Assembly: GCF_002211765.1 (NCBI RefSeq)
Contig: NZ_CP022133.1
Location: forward strand, 1,054,001-1,118,000
Direction of reading: 5' to 3'
Source: Idiomarina piscisalsi
GTDB lineage: Bacteria > Pseudomonadota > Gammaproteobacteria > Enterobacterales > Alteromonadaceae
DNA: 64,000 nt
Of the stretch, positions 29,669 to 39,045 are shown piece by piece. The position numbers and the translations under genes are program-made. Under the pieces are notes generated by a model that searched no databases, was not told the origin of the DNA, and was given only the letters and a program-made list of their open reading frames with translations. Within the stretch, counting starts at the first letter, position 1. Every line of letters starts with the position of its first letter.

Positions 29669-31252
29669 ATGGCGATTGATATTAAAGTTCCTCAATTACC
29701 CGAATCTGTTGCAGATGCTACTATCGCAACGTGGCACGTAAAACCTGGCGACAAAGTGTCGCGCGACCAAAATTTGGTGGACATCGAAACCGATAAGGTA
29801 GTGCTTGAAGTTGTCGCAGAAGCGGACGGTGTACTCGGCGAAATTATTGCCGATGAAGGTACAACTGTTACGGCTGAAGAAGTGATCGGCAAAATTGAAG
29901 AAGGCGATGGCGCTGAAAGCTCTGACTCAGAGAAAGAAGAGAAGTCAGACGACGGCGACGAAAAAGCTGACAAAAAGGCCGACAAGAAGGATGACAAGAA
30001 AGAGTCAGATTCTTCTGAGAAGAAAGGCTCAGGTGAAAAGATGAACGTGACCGTTCCTCAATTACCAGAGTCGGTCTCTGATGCAACGATTTCAGCTTGG
30101 CACGTTAAAGAAGGTGACGAAGTTAAGCGCGATCAGAACTTAGTCGACATTGAAACCGACAAAGTGGTTCTGGAAGTCGTTGCTCCTGCTGACGGTGTGT
30201 TAGTTAAAATTGAACACGACGAAGGCGCAACGGTTGGTGCGGATGACGTTATCGGTATTGTTGAAGCGGGCGCTTCTTCAGATGGCGGTTCAAGTAAGTC
30301 AGACGACAGCAAATCTGAGTCTTCAGCAGAAAGCAAAGACGACGGCGGTGACAGCGAAGTTGCGGGTCCTGCGGTACGTCGTTTATTAGGTGAACACGGC
30401 TTAAAACCAAGTGACGTTAAAGGCACAGGTAAAGGTGGCCGAGTCACGAAAGAAGACGTTGAGAAGCATGTAAAAGAAGGTTCTTCTAAATCAGCGTCTA
30501 AGTCTTCTGACAGCAGCAAGCAGCAGTCGGCACAGCCTGCGGTTTCAGGCGACCGTGACCAGAAACGTGTACCAATGACACGTCTGCGTAAGCGTATTGC
30601 TGAGCGTCTGTTACAAGCGAAAAATGACACGGCTATGTTGACCACGTTTAACGAAATCAACATGAAGCCAATCATGGACTTGCGTAAAAAATACAAAGAC
30701 GTCTTTGAAGAAACGCACGACACACGTTTAGGCTTCATGGGCTTTTATATTAAAGCTGTGACTGAAGCACTGAAACGCTTCCCGGACGTAAATGCGTCTA
30801 TCGATGGTGATGACATTGTTTATCACAACTATTTTGACGTAAGCATTGCAGTTTCGACTCCGCGCGGATTGGTAACCCCCGTTCTGCGCGACACCGACAA
30901 AATGTCAATTGCAGACATGGAAAAAGGCATTCGCGACTTGGCCATTAAAGGTCGTGACGGCAAATTAACCCTTGAAGAAATGCAAGGCGGTAACTTTACG
31001 GTTACCAACGGTGGTGTCTTTGGTTCACTGTTATCTACGCCAATTTTGAACCCACCTCAAAGCGCCATTCTGGGTATGCATAAAATCCAGGAGCGCCCAA
31101 TGGTTGTCGACGGTAAGATTGAAATCTTGCCAATGATGTACTTAGCTCTCTCTTATGACCACCGTATTATCGATGGTAAAGAATCGGTTGGCTTCTTAGT
31201 CACCGTAAAAGAGCTGTTAGAAGATCCTCAACGTCTTATCCTGGATATCTAA
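29669..31252 (+). CDS. sucB: 2-oxoglutarate dehydrogenase E2 (dihydrolipoyl succinyltransferase) with two lipoyl domains
   Basis: The core acyltransferase of the 2-oxoglutarate dehydrogenase complex. At 527 residues it is about 120 longer than E. coli SucB because it has two tandem lipoyl domains. The lipoylated lysines are predicted at K43 and K165, both in the identical context [11 protein letters not shown] highly charged Asp/Glu/Lys/Ser linker (about residues 82-124) joins them. A peripheral-subunit-binding domain (about 230-267) and the catalytic core with [12 protein letters not shown] follow. A second Ser/Lys-rich linker precedes the core. Confidence 0.96.
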   Translation: MAIDIKVPQLPESVADATIATWHVKPGDKVSRDQNLVDIETDKVVLEVVAEADGVLGEIIADEGTTVTAEEVIGKIEEGDGAESSDSEKEEKSDDGDEKADKKADKKDDKKESDSSEKKGSGEKMNVTVPQLPESVSDATISAWHVKEGDEVKRDQNLVDIETDKVVLEVVAPADGVLVKIEHDEGATVGADDVIGIVEAGASSDGGSSKSDDSKSESSAESKDDGGDSEVAGPAVRRLLGEHGLKPSDVKGTGKGGRVTKEDVEKHVKEGSSKSASKSSDSSKQQSAQPAVSGDRDQKRVPMTRLRKRIAERLLQAKNDTAMLTTFNEINMKPIMDLRKKYKDVFEETHDTRLGFMGFYIKAVTEALKRFPDVNASIDGDDIVYHNYFDVSIAVSTPRGLVTPVLRDTDKMSIADMEKGIRDLAIKGRDGKLTLEEMQGGNFTVTNGGVFGSLLSTPILNPPQSAILGMHKIQERPMVVDGKIEILPMMYLALSYDHRIIDGKESVGFLVTVKELLEDPQRLILDI

Positions 31253-31265
31253 AGACGCTGAGAAC

Positions 31266-31295
31266 CAGCCGCAATGCTAATTTAGCTTGCGGCTG
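31266..31295 (+). terminator. Hairpin between sucB and sucC (weak terminator or attenuator)
   Basis: Stem CAGCCGCAA / TTGCGGCTG extends through GCTA / TAGC with one bulged base and a short loop. It is followed by TTAATTTT, a poor U-tract. It probably reduces read-through from sucAB into sucCD rather than ending transcription fully. The rest of the 137-base gap holds a second weak GC stem. Confidence 0.5.
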
Positions 31296-31389
31296 TTAAT
31301 TTTGCGCCGTTCACGTTAAAATTCGGCGCGGTATTCGGGTAGGCAGCAGGTAAGCTGCTTTTGTTGTTTCAACGAATCGGAAGAGCATC

Positions 31390-32556
31390 ATGAATTTGCA
31401 TGAGTATCAGGGTAAGCAACTCTTTAAAGAGTTCGGTTTACCAGTATCTGAAGGTTTTGCGTGCGACACAGCTGATGAAGCTGTAGAAGCGGCAAAACGT
31501 ATTGGTGGCGACATTTGGGTCGTAAAATGTCAGGTTCACGCAGGCGGTCGCGGTAAAGCGGGCGGCGTGAAGTTGGTTAAAAGTTTAGACGAAGTTCGTG
31601 CATTCGCAGAACAGTGGTTAGGCAAAAACTTAGTAACTTTCCAAACCGACGAGAAAGGTCAACCGGTTGCTAAGATTTTGGTTGAAAGCTGCACTGACAT
31701 TGCTGACGAGCTTTACTTAGGCGCAGTTGTTGACCGTGGTTCACGTAAAATCGTGTTCATGGCGTCAACTGAAGGCGGTGTAGAAATCGAAACCGTTGCT
31801 GAAGAAACGCCAGAGAAAATTCTGAAAGTTGAAATTGACCCAACGGTTGGCCCTCAGCCATACCAAGGTCGCGAATTAGGTTTCAAACTGGGGTTAACGC
31901 CAGATCAAGTTAAGCAGTTCACCAAAATCTTCTTAGGCTTGGCGAACATGTTTGAAACTTATGACTTAGCGCTGTTGGAAATTAACCCGTTGGTTATCAC
32001 TGACGAAGGCAACTTGCACTGCCTGGATGCGAAAGTCGGCATCGACAGCAACGCATTGTACCGTCAGCCGAAAATCCAGGAAATGCACGATCCGTCGCAA
32101 GAAGACTCTCGTGAAGCGGAAGCGGCTAAGTGGGAACTGAACTACGTAGCGTTAGACGGTAACATCGGTTGTATGGTTAACGGCGCAGGTTTGGCGATGG
32201 GTACTATGGACATCGTTAAGCTGAGCGGCGGCGAGCCAGCTAACTTCCTTGACGTTGGTGGCGGCGCGACAAAAGAGCGTGTTTCTGAAGCGTTCAAAAT
32301 TATCTTGTCTGACAGCTCTGTTAAAGCCGTATTGGTTAACATTTTCGGTGGTATCGTTCGTTGCGACATGATCGCAGAAGGCATCATCGGCGCGGTTGAA
32401 GAAGTGGGCGTTAAAGTACCAGTGGTTGTTCGCCTTGAAGGTAACAACGCTGAACTGGGTACACAGAAATTGAACGAAAGTGGCCTGAACATTATCGCTG
32501 CAGAAAGCTTGTCTGATGCTGCCGATAAAGTGGTTGCTGCGGCAGGAGGTCAATAA
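31390..32556 (+). CDS. sucC: Succinyl-CoA synthetase beta subunit SucC
   Basis: An ATP-grasp subunit that makes ATP or GTP from succinyl-CoA. The 388-residue length is standard. It begins [19 protein letters not shown], the family N-terminus. The nucleotide-binding [19 protein letters not shown] and the C-terminal [18 protein letters not shown] and [10 protein letters not shown] are present. The last base of its stop overlaps the sucD start. Confidence 0.98.
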   Translation: MNLHEYQGKQLFKEFGLPVSEGFACDTADEAVEAAKRIGGDIWVVKCQVHAGGRGKAGGVKLVKSLDEVRAFAEQWLGKNLVTFQTDEKGQPVAKILVESCTDIADELYLGAVVDRGSRKIVFMASTEGGVEIETVAEETPEKILKVEIDPTVGPQPYQGRELGFKLGLTPDQVKQFTKIFLGLANMFETYDLALLEINPLVITDEGNLHCLDAKVGIDSNALYRQPKIQEMHDPSQEDSREAEAAKWELNYVALDGNIGCMVNGAGLAMGTMDIVKLSGGEPANFLDVGGGATKERVSEAFKIILSDSSVKAVLVNIFGGIVRCDMIAEGIIGAVEEVGVKVPVVVRLEGNNAELGTQKLNESGLNIIAAESLSDAADKVVAAAGGQ

Positions 32557-33428
32557 TGAGCATTTTGATCGATAAAAACACCAAAGTAATCTGTCAGGGT
32601 TTCACTGGCGGTCAGGGTACTTTCCACTCTGAGCAAGCAATTGCTTACGGTACGCAAATGGTTGGCGGTGTTACCCCAGGTAAAGGTGGTCAAGAGCACT
32701 TAGGTCTGCCTGTATTCAATACCGTAAAAGAAGCGGTAGAAGCAACTGGCGCAACGGCATCCGTTATCTACGTACCGGCTCCTTTCTGTAAGGATTCAAT
32801 CATCGAAGCAGCAGACGCTGGTATCGAACTGATTGTTTGTATTACTGAAGGTATCCCGACGCTGGACATGCTTTACGTTAAAGAATACCTGACGCACAAA
32901 GGCGTGCGCATGATCGGTCCAAACTGCCCGGGTGTTATCACTCCGGACGAGTGCAAAATCGGTATCATGCCTGGCCACATCCACAAGAAAGGTAAAGTGG
33001 GTATCGTGTCACGTTCAGGTACATTGACGTACGAAGCGGTTAAGCAGACGACTGACGCAGGCTTTGGTCAGTCTAGCTGTGTTGGTATCGGTGGCGACCC
33101 TATCCCGGGTTCTAACTTCATCGATATTCTGGAACTGTTCGAAAAAGATCCAGAAACCGAAGCTATCGTTATGATCGGTGAAATTGGCGGTACAGCAGAA
33201 GAAGAAGCGGCAGAGTACATTAAAAACAATGTGTCTAAGCCGGTTGTTTCTTACATTGCTGGTGTTACTGCTCCTCCAGGAAAACGTATGGGCCACGCTG
33301 GTGCCATCATTGCCGGCGGTAAAGGTACTGCTGACGAGAAATTTGCTGCACTTGAAGCAGCAGGCGTGAAAACTGTACGCAGCTTGGCTGACATCGGCAA
33401 AGCTGTTGCAGAGAAAACTGGCTGGTAA
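32556..33428 (+). CDS. sucD: Succinyl-CoA synthetase alpha subunit SucD
   Basis: This subunit binds CoA and carries the phosphohistidine. The 290-residue protein has the CoA-binding Rossmann motif [17 protein letters not shown] and the active-site histidine in [16 protein letters not shown]. It is translationally coupled to sucC and followed by a strong terminator. Confidence 0.98.
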   Translation: MSILIDKNTKVICQGFTGGQGTFHSEQAIAYGTQMVGGVTPGKGGQEHLGLPVFNTVKEAVEATGATASVIYVPAPFCKDSIIEAADAGIELIVCITEGIPTLDMLYVKEYLTHKGVRMIGPNCPGVITPDECKIGIMPGHIHKKGKVGIVSRSGTLTYEAVKQTTDAGFGQSSCVGIGGDPIPGSNFIDILELFEKDPETEAIVMIGEIGGTAEEEAAEYIKNNVSKPVVSYIAGVTAPPGKRMGHAGAIIAGGKGTADEKFAALEAAGVKTVRSLADIGKAVAEKTGW

Positions 33429-33448
33429 TATCCCGCCAACGCTTAAAC

Positions 33449-33477
33449 AAAACCCGGCCTTCGCGCCGGGTTTTTTG
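33449..33477 (+). terminator. Rho-independent terminator after sucD
   Basis: Stem AAAACCCGGC / GCCGGGTTTT with a six-base loop is followed directly by more T. It lies about 20 bases after the sucD stop and ends the TCA cluster. Confidence 0.9.
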
Positions 33478-33496
33478 TGTCTGCTCTCTAAGGAAT

Positions 33497-33660
33497 AAAG
33501 GCGGAATAAGCCAAGAGCCGGTTGGGTGTTGTAGTTCTGTTATGTCAGGGGCGCTACTAGCACGTCCGTGTGAGCTTGACGAAGGCCATCCATGGCCTTC
33601 GACACCCTGACATGACAGAACTACAACACCGGGCACCAGCCCTTGTCTTATTTCGCCTTT
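33497..33660. repeat. 164-bp imperfect inverted-repeat element with nested hairpin
   Basis: This fills most of the 312-base gap between sucD and dps. The left arm (33497-33550) and right arm (33605-33660) are reverse complements with few differences. The core GTTGTAGTTCTGT pairs with ACAGAACTACAAC, and the ends AAAGGCGGAATAAG pair with CTTATTTCGCCTTT. The centre contains a second hairpin (CGAAGGCCAT / ATGGCCTTCG, 33580-33601). There is no coding capacity. It looks like a miniature inverted-repeat (MITE/BIME-like) element, but no target duplication is clear and a second copy is not seen in this window. An expressed structured RNA is an alternative. Confidence 0.65.
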
Positions 33661-33740
33661 ACTGCGCGCAGTCACAAAGCGATCTTCCTGTGTATTTTAT
33701 GCGTAAGCTTAATTGATACGTTAATAAATCAGGAGGCAAT

Positions 33741-34262
33741 ATGAGTAGCAATAATGCAAGCCAAGTTGCAGACTTTACAGCACCGGGAATGAAAAGTGAG
33801 TCGGCGGATAAAGTCATAGCAATTCTTGATGATCGCTTAGTCGCATTGCTTGACCTGCAATTGACACTAAAACATGTGCACTGGAACGTTGTTGGACCAA
33901 ATTTTATTGGTGTGCATGAAATGTTAGACCCTCAGGTCGAAGCTGTACGTGAAATGACCGATACCATTGCAGAGCGAATAGCGACGTTAGGTGGCGTTCC
34001 TGTCGGTACACCGAAAGCAATTGCAGAGCGTCGCAGATGGGAAGATTACTCTTTAGGCAAAGGGTTAGTGGCAGAGCATTTAGTAGCTCTGGACAAAGTC
34101 TACAACGGCGTCAATGGTGATCACCGGGAAGCGATGGAAACACTGGCTGAGCTCGACCCGGTATCAGAAGACATGTTAACCGGGCAGTTAGCAGAGCTCG
34201 AGCAGTTCCAGTGGTTCGTCCGAGCGCACATAGAGTCGTCCTCTGGAGAACTGAAAAGCTAA
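33741..34262 (+). CDS. dps: Dps-family ferritin-like DNA-protection protein
   Basis: It forms a dodecamer that oxidises iron with peroxide, stores it and shields DNA in starvation or oxidative stress. The 173-residue protein contains the Dps ferroxidase motif [21 protein letters not shown] followed by [25 protein letters not shown] lies close to the ATG. Its stop codon overlaps that of the convergent chemoreceptor gene by four bases. Confidence 0.94.
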   Translation: MSSNNASQVADFTAPGMKSESADKVIAILDDRLVALLDLQLTLKHVHWNVVGPNFIGVHEMLDPQVEAVREMTDTIAERIATLGGVPVGTPKAIAERRRWEDYSLGKGLVAEHLVALDKVYNGVNGDHREAMETLAELDPVSEDMLTGQLAELEQFQWFVRAHIESSSGELKS

Positions 34263-35668
34263 TCTTCCTCAAAGGCTTCAACCAGCGATCGAAACTCGCG
34301 CAAGCGGGTTTTAATCGCTTTAACTTCACCTTCTGTATCACGGGTGAGTTTATTTGCACTGCGCACGTTGTCGTTAATGGACATCATGCTGTCTTTCACT
34401 TCGGAAACCGCACTGGTATGTTCTTCAGCGGCAACGGCAATTTGCGTCATTCGATCATTGATTCCCGTTACGGCTTCCGTCACTTCGTAGACCTGTTGCT
34501 CAGATTTTCGGCCTAGTTCTCCGCATTCCTCAGCCAAATCTCGTTGTTCGTACATTTTATTACGCCAAGTGGTCATTGATTGCGTCATACGGTTGACCGT
34601 CTCTTCAATTTGGTCGACAGCTTGCTGTGTCTTCTGAGAAAGGGCGCGCACTTCATCGGCGACAACGGAAAATCCACGACCATGCTCACCGGCTCTGGCA
34701 CTTTCAATAGCAGCATTTAATGCCAACAGGTTCGTTTGCTCAGCGATAGCATCAATCTTCTCACTGACCTCTTTTACCGAATCGGCATTACGAGAGAGTT
34801 GTTCAGTTTGCTTAGCACTCTCGTTAACGACATTCACCAACTGAGTAATTTTCTTGCTACTGTCAGCGATAAAGTCGGCTGCACTTTTTGTTTGGTCGCT
34901 AACATCATTGCACGCACTTGAAGAGTCATTTGCGTTGCGGGCAATTTCATCAACGGTCTGTCCCATTTCTTCCATAGAAGCAGCAATTTGCTCAATATCC
35001 TCAACCGTCTGTTCGGTGGCGTCGGCAGTTTTTGACGCGTTTTCAGATGTTGAATTAACGGCTTCCGCTAACACGTCGTTACCTTCACCCAAGCGGGTGG
35101 TAAGCGCCAGCAATGATGATTCGCGTAGTGCAAGCTCATACATGACTTTGCCCATGGGTGAACCGTCTCCAAATATGCGGTGTTGAGTTTTTGCGGTTGA
35201 ACCATCGGCGTTAGCCAACTCTTTAGCCCATTTGCGCTTATTACGCCAATGATTAAAGGGCTTGGTTAACCAATTAAACCAACCGCCTTGACGCTTATAG
35301 ACTCGCTTAGCTGCTTGCTCGTAGTGACTGTCGGCCTGATGCATGAGCCACTGACTCCCCGTAATTTTCCCGCGACGAAATATGCCGCGTACAATCACAT
35401 CAAACCAAACGGTTCCGCGATTTGGCACAACAAAAGGCACAATGCCTCTCCACGGCATTTCACGCTTAAGTGACGTATTGACTTCTTTAATGACTTTGTC
35501 GGGTAAGGCATCATTATCAACAAGCGCATCAAGTGGCTGCTGTAGTAGATCGTCTTTTTCCTTTTGCATTAAGCCTTGCATATTATTCGGGCAATAAGAA
35601 ACTCGCTGGTTCTCGTTAAGGCTAAAGACGAACAGTGTGTCTGCATTCCAAGTAAAGCTGCCGTTCAT
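34259..35668 (-). CDS. PAS-containing methyl-accepting chemotaxis protein without clear membrane helices
   Basis: A chemoreceptor-type signal transducer of 469 residues. The N-terminus (about residues 5-115) resembles an Aer-type PAS sensor ([27 protein letters not shown], later [18 protein letters not shown]). A basic linker ([13 protein letters not shown]) follows. The signalling domain has the hairpin tip [18 protein letters not shown] and [13 protein letters not shown]. No hydrophobic stretch long enough for a transmembrane helix is evident, unlike Aer. It probably senses redox, energy or a cytosolic ligand and controls CheA. The gene converges on dps with a four-base overlap. Confidence 0.88.
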   Translation of the reverse strand: MNGSFTWNADTLFVFSLNENQRVSYCPNNMQGLMQKEKDDLLQQPLDALVDNDALPDKVIKEVNTSLKREMPWRGIVPFVVPNRGTVWFDVIVRGIFRRGKITGSQWLMHQADSHYEQAAKRVYKRQGGWFNWLTKPFNHWRNKRKWAKELANADGSTAKTQHRIFGDGSPMGKVMYELALRESSLLALTTRLGEGNDVLAEAVNSTSENASKTADATEQTVEDIEQIAASMEEMGQTVDEIARNANDSSSACNDVSDQTKSAADFIADSSKKITQLVNVVNESAKQTEQLSRNADSVKEVSEKIDAIAEQTNLLALNAAIESARAGEHGRGFSVVADEVRALSQKTQQAVDQIEETVNRMTQSMTTWRNKMYEQRDLAEECGELGRKSEQQVYEVTEAVTGINDRMTQIAVAAEEHTSAVSEVKDSMMSINDNVRSANKLTRDTEGEVKAIKTRLREFRSLVEAFEED

Positions 35669-35825
35669 AACTGAACCTCCACTGTCGCAGAATTTTCTAT
35701 AGTACTTAGTAACCGTAGAACTTAAGTCTTGTTTTTCAAGTTTTTAGGTTTTCTCATTATTTATTAAATCCAAATAACCAACTGCGTGCATCTAAGTAGC
35801 AATTCAGTAAAAAAGGACAAGCAAA

Positions 35826-37256
35826 ATGCATTACGTCAGTTGGTTATTATTGGCTCTACCATTCACGTTATTGGCAAAAGGTGCTGAGGATTTTGAAACA
35901 GAAATGATGCGGTTGGACGAGACCTTCTTTCAGCGGTCGTTCAATGAGTGTGATATGAATTACCTAAAACAGCATATTTCTAATGATTTGGTTTTTTATC
36001 ATGATCAAAGTGGTCAGCAGACTGCTGAGCTTTTCTTAAAAAATGTCGAGAAAAATATTTGTTCAGGTTCTAAATTGAAACCTATCCGAAAGCGAAGCCC
36101 CGGGTCTTTAAAGAACTTTCCGCTTTATAAAAATGGTGACTTATACGGCGCTATTCAACATGGAGAGCATGCTTTTTATTTAAAACAGAATAATGAAATG
36201 ACTCTCACCAGTACCGCAAGGTTCACGCATACCTGGCTTTTAAATAATGGCTCTTGGAAGCTGTCATCAGCACTGAGTTATGACCACCAATCGCCAGACA
36301 GTGACGAAAAAGCGCTTTTAGAAACCATGAAGAAAGCGGGTGTTACTGCGTTAGGCATTGGAGTTTTAGAGAATGGGAAGATGAAATCTTCCAACGTACT
36401 TGGAACGTTAAATGGATCAGTTCCGGCACCTGAGAATACGTTATTTAAAGTTGCCTCGTTAACTAAACCGATTGTCACTTTAGTGACGTTAAAACTGGTT
36501 CATGCAGGTAAGCTATCGCTCGACGAATCGTTATCTAAATATTGGGTTGATCCTGATATTAAAGACCATGACTGGGGGCACCTTTTAACACCAAGAATTA
36601 TTTTGTCACATGAGTCTGGTTTTGATAACTGGCGTCGTCTGTCAAAAAGCGGAAAGCTAACGTTTAATTACGAACCCGGTAAAGGTTTTGGTTATTCCGG
36701 CGAGGGATTCGAGTATTTACGTAAGGCACTTGAAAGAAAATTTGATCAACCGCTAGAGCAGCTAGCCAAGCGTTACGTATTTGAACCTGCCGGAATGCAT
36801 GACACACATTTCTGGTGGGATGGGCAAGTTGATGAAAGTCGTTATGCTCATAATTTTGATGAAAATGGGGACGTTTACCCATTAAATAAGCACTACGAAG
36901 CGAATGCAGCAGCGAACTTAATCACAACTACTCGTGATTACACCTTGTTTATGCAGTATATTTTCCAGCAACAGCAGTTGATGCCAGAATTATATGCGTT
37001 AATGGTAGCGAAGAGCCGTAAGCTTGGAAAAAAACAATATTTCAGTTTAGGTTGGGAAATATTATCGGGGTTTAAAAACGGTGAGTACGCTGTTTTGCAT
37101 ACGGGGAAAGACCCTGGCGTCAATGCATTAGCGCTGTTTTTTCCAAAATCAAAAAACGGTTATGTACTGCTTATGAATGGCGATAATTCGCTACCGGTTA
37201 TGGAACAGGTTTTACCAAGGTTATATTTAGGCTCAGAGCTCTGGAACAGAAGGTAA
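35826..37256 (+). CDS. Exported SxxK serine hydrolase with N-terminal DUF4440/SnoaL-like domain
   Basis: A penicillin-binding-protein/class C beta-lactamase-fold hydrolase. A short signal peptide (MHYVSWLLLALPFTLLAKGA) leads into an N-terminal domain (about residues 22-152) that resembles DUF4440/SnoaL (RLDETFFQRSFNECDMNYL, NDLVFYHDQSG). The hydrolase domain follows with SLTK (nucleophile Ser211, Lys214), tyrosine motif YSG (Tyr290) and HTG (about 425) in place of KTG. The substrate is unknown; an esterase, peptidase or D-aminopeptidase are options, and antibiotic resistance should not be assumed. The next gene starts four bases after the stop. Confidence 0.87.
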   Translation: MHYVSWLLLALPFTLLAKGAEDFETEMMRLDETFFQRSFNECDMNYLKQHISNDLVFYHDQSGQQTAELFLKNVEKNICSGSKLKPIRKRSPGSLKNFPLYKNGDLYGAIQHGEHAFYLKQNNEMTLTSTARFTHTWLLNNGSWKLSSALSYDHQSPDSDEKALLETMKKAGVTALGIGVLENGKMKSSNVLGTLNGSVPAPENTLFKVASLTKPIVTLVTLKLVHAGKLSLDESLSKYWVDPDIKDHDWGHLLTPRIILSHESGFDNWRRLSKSGKLTFNYEPGKGFGYSGEGFEYLRKALERKFDQPLEQLAKRYVFEPAGMHDTHFWWDGQVDESRYAHNFDENGDVYPLNKHYEANAAANLITTTRDYTLFMQYIFQQQQLMPELYALMVAKSRKLGKKQYFSLGWEILSGFKNGEYAVLHTGKDPGVNALALFFPKSKNGYVLLMNGDNSLPVMEQVLPRLYLGSELWNRR

Positions 37257-37260
37257 TAGA

Positions 37261-37626
37261 ATGAGTAATCAAGACATTGCGGTGCCACTAATATTTTTTT
37301 CTTCCGTTGTTATTTTGATAGGTCTGATTTTGGCCTATCAATTACTCAAAAAGCGTTGGTTTATACAGCTGGTCGACAAGCATAACGATATGCAGCCCGA
37401 ATCTATAAGGGTGGTAGGGCGCCTATTTTTTTCATCAAAGAATGATTTACGCAAAGGCATTTTCCTGCTTGTTGTGTCGCTGGCAATTTGGGGCTTCTCT
37501 TTTATGGTTGATTTCAGAACCGGTGGCAATCTCGATTTAAATACGGGGTTGAATGGAATTGCTTTGTTTCCGTGTTTGGCTGGTATCGCTTATCTAATTT
37601 TATTTTACGTCGAACGAGATAAATAA
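37261..37626 (+). CDS. Small membrane protein (DUF6249-like)
   Basis: A 121-residue protein with three hydrophobic helices (VPLIFFSSVVILIGLILAY, GIFLLVVSLAIWGFSF, GIALFPCLAGIAYLILFY). It has a cytosolic loop with SSKNDLRKGI. The layout resembles DUF6249 proteins often found next to ECF sigma factors. It sits between the serine hydrolase and the sigma factor with gaps of four and six bases. A role as a sigma-factor modulator is inference. Confidence 0.65.
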   Translation: MSNQDIAVPLIFFSSVVILIGLILAYQLLKKRWFIQLVDKHNDMQPESIRVVGRLFFSSKNDLRKGIFLLVVSLAIWGFSFMVDFRTGGNLDLNTGLNGIALFPCLAGIAYLILFYVERDK

Positions 37627-37632
37627 ACTGGA

Positions 37633-38157
37633 ATGAAACAGCTTTCGGATGAGCAACTTGTTGCCATTATTCAATCAAGTGCAGATCACACAGCATTTGA
37701 TGTTTTGTTTCGCCGGTACCATTCGAAGTTGAAAGGCTTTTTAAAGAGCCGTATGCAGGAATCAGTGGCTGATGACGTCATTCAAGAAACGTATATCAAA
37801 GCTTTTACTAAAATCAGTCAGTTTCAATTAGACGCCGCTTTTTCTACTTGGTTATTTTCTATTGCGGTAAACGAATATAAGCAGTTCACCCGAAAAGCGG
37901 GGATTTTCGAAAAACTCAAAGAGTCTCTGTTTCGGCAACCAAAGGCATATAAAGAAACCGCAGACATTGATGTTTTGATTGATTTTAACAAAAGTGCAAA
38001 AGCGTTAAGTCGGGTTCAGTACGACGTTTATGTTATGAGTAGAGTGTACGGTTACTCGCATAGAGAAATAACTGGGCTTACAGAACTACCGTTGGGTACC
38101 GTTAAAACACATATACTAAAAGCGGAAAAGCGAATAAAGGTGTCGGACAGTGAATGA
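37633..38157 (+). CDS. ECF-type RNA polymerase sigma factor
   Basis: A 174-residue sigma-70 family protein of the extracytoplasmic-function type. Region 2 is visible as FDVLFRRYHSKLKGFLKSRM, then VADDVIQETYIKAFTKISQF and FSTWLFSIAVNEYKQF. Region 4 is near VYVMSRVYGYSHREITGLTELPLGTVKTHILKAEKRI. It is the third gene of a four-gene group and overlaps the next small gene by eight bases. No classic zinc-type anti-sigma gene is present. Confidence 0.9.
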   Translation: MKQLSDEQLVAIIQSSADHTAFDVLFRRYHSKLKGFLKSRMQESVADDVIQETYIKAFTKISQFQLDAAFSTWLFSIAVNEYKQFTRKAGIFEKLKESLFRQPKAYKETADIDVLIDFNKSAKALSRVQYDVYVMSRVYGYSHREITGLTELPLGTVKTHILKAEKRIKVSDSE

Positions 38158-38338
38158 ATTTCTGAGTTTAAGAAGTAGGTGGCGAATATTTCTGTGGAAG
38201 AAGCGACGGGCCATTACTTTGTCAGCCTCGATACTGGGCGCATGTCTGCTAACTGCTTTTTTCACTTCTGGTTTATGGTTTATGAGCATCCCAACCGGTA
38301 TATTATTGGTCGTATTAGTCGTGTACTTTATTGATTAA
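38150..38338 (+). CDS. Small two-helix membrane protein, coupled to ECF sigma gene
   Basis: A 62-residue protein with a basic N-terminus (RSRWRIFLWKKRRA) and two hydrophobic helices (ITLSASILGACLLTAFF and GILLVVLVVYFI). The GTG start overlaps the sigma-factor stop by eight bases, as expected for a partner such as an anti-sigma. It has no recognised domain. The gene is very short, so coding status rests on the overlap and the membrane profile. Confidence 0.55.
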   Translation: MNEFLSLRSRWRIFLWKKRRAITLSASILGACLLTAFFTSGLWFMSIPTGILLVVLVVYFID

Positions 38339-38391
38339 CACAAATGACAGCAACATGACATGGCAATGTCGTAACAATGTCCGGTGTTTCT

Positions 38392-38407
38392 GGGTAAAGT
38401 TTTACCC
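38392..38407. promoter_or_regulatory. Palindromic candidate operator upstream of XRE-DUF4870 gene
   Basis: The perfect palindrome GGGTAAA-GT-TTTACCC lies 32 bases before the XRE-family start. Just upstream are two copies of CAATGTC (38364-38370 and 38375-38381) and an inverted repeat GACAT-GGCA-ATGTC. This arrangement suggests autoregulation by the HTH protein. Confidence 0.45.
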
Positions 38408-38438
38408 GAACTATCGGGCAAGAGAGCTGAATACAACA

Positions 38439-39002
38439 ATGAAAAATACCCAATTTGCAGAACGCTTAAGTTATCAACGTAAGCTGAAAGGATTTTCGCA
38501 GGAACAACTCGCGGATAGAACAAAAGTAACGGTTCGGACTATCCAGCGCATAGAAAAAGGCGAAGTCACTCCTCATTTAAGAACGGTGAAGCTGCTGGCT
38601 GCCGCGCTTGAAGTCGATGTGGATGAATTGCTGCAGCTAGATGACCCCCGCGAAGAGAATATTCAGACTAAGTGGCTGCTATTAATGCACTCATCGCCAT
38701 TTATTGGCTTTCTGATGCCATTTCTTAATATCTTGTGCCCTTTGTTCATTTGGATTCACAAACGTGAAGACAACTCGCTGTACGATGTTCATGGGCGTGC
38801 GGTTATCAACTTTCAAATAACTATGACACTCATATACGCACTTGCATTTATTGCATTGCTTAGTGTCGAAGGTTTTGGCTTTTTATTCTTTATAGCCGTT
38901 ATCCCTTATACCGCCATAGTAATGCTGGCTAACGTTATCGCTGTGATAAAAGCACAGAAATATTTTTACCCCAGTATTCCTTTTCTCGGCACACGCGGCT
39001 GA
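38439..39002 (+). CDS. XRE-family HTH regulator fused to DUF4870 membrane domain
   Basis: A 187-residue protein. Residues 1-65 form an XRE helix-turn-helix (LSYQRKLKGFSQEQLADRTKVTVRTIQRIEKGEVTPHL). The C-terminal part is a DUF4870-like membrane region with FIGFLMPFLNILCPLFIW, the motif VHGRAVINFQ and two more helices. It is thus a membrane-bound transcription factor. The ATG at 38439 is preferred over longer forms because it begins the HTH directly. The next gene, a serine hydrolase, starts 43 bases downstream and may be its target. Confidence 0.82.
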   Translation: MKNTQFAERLSYQRKLKGFSQEQLADRTKVTVRTIQRIEKGEVTPHLRTVKLLAAALEVDVDELLQLDDPREENIQTKWLLLMHSSPFIGFLMPFLNILCPLFIWIHKREDNSLYDVHGRAVINFQITMTLIYALAFIALLSVEGFGFLFFIAVIPYTAIVMLANVIAVIKAQKYFYPSIPFLGTRG

Positions 39003-39045
39003 GCGCCAAACCTCTCATTTAAAGTTACTTAATAAAGGAACCATC

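Noticed and set aside
30133..30738. 201-codon open frame on the minus strand opposite sucB
   Set aside because: It mirrors the repetitive Ser/Asp/Lys-rich linkers and lipoyl repeats of sucB; no start signal or recognisable protein.
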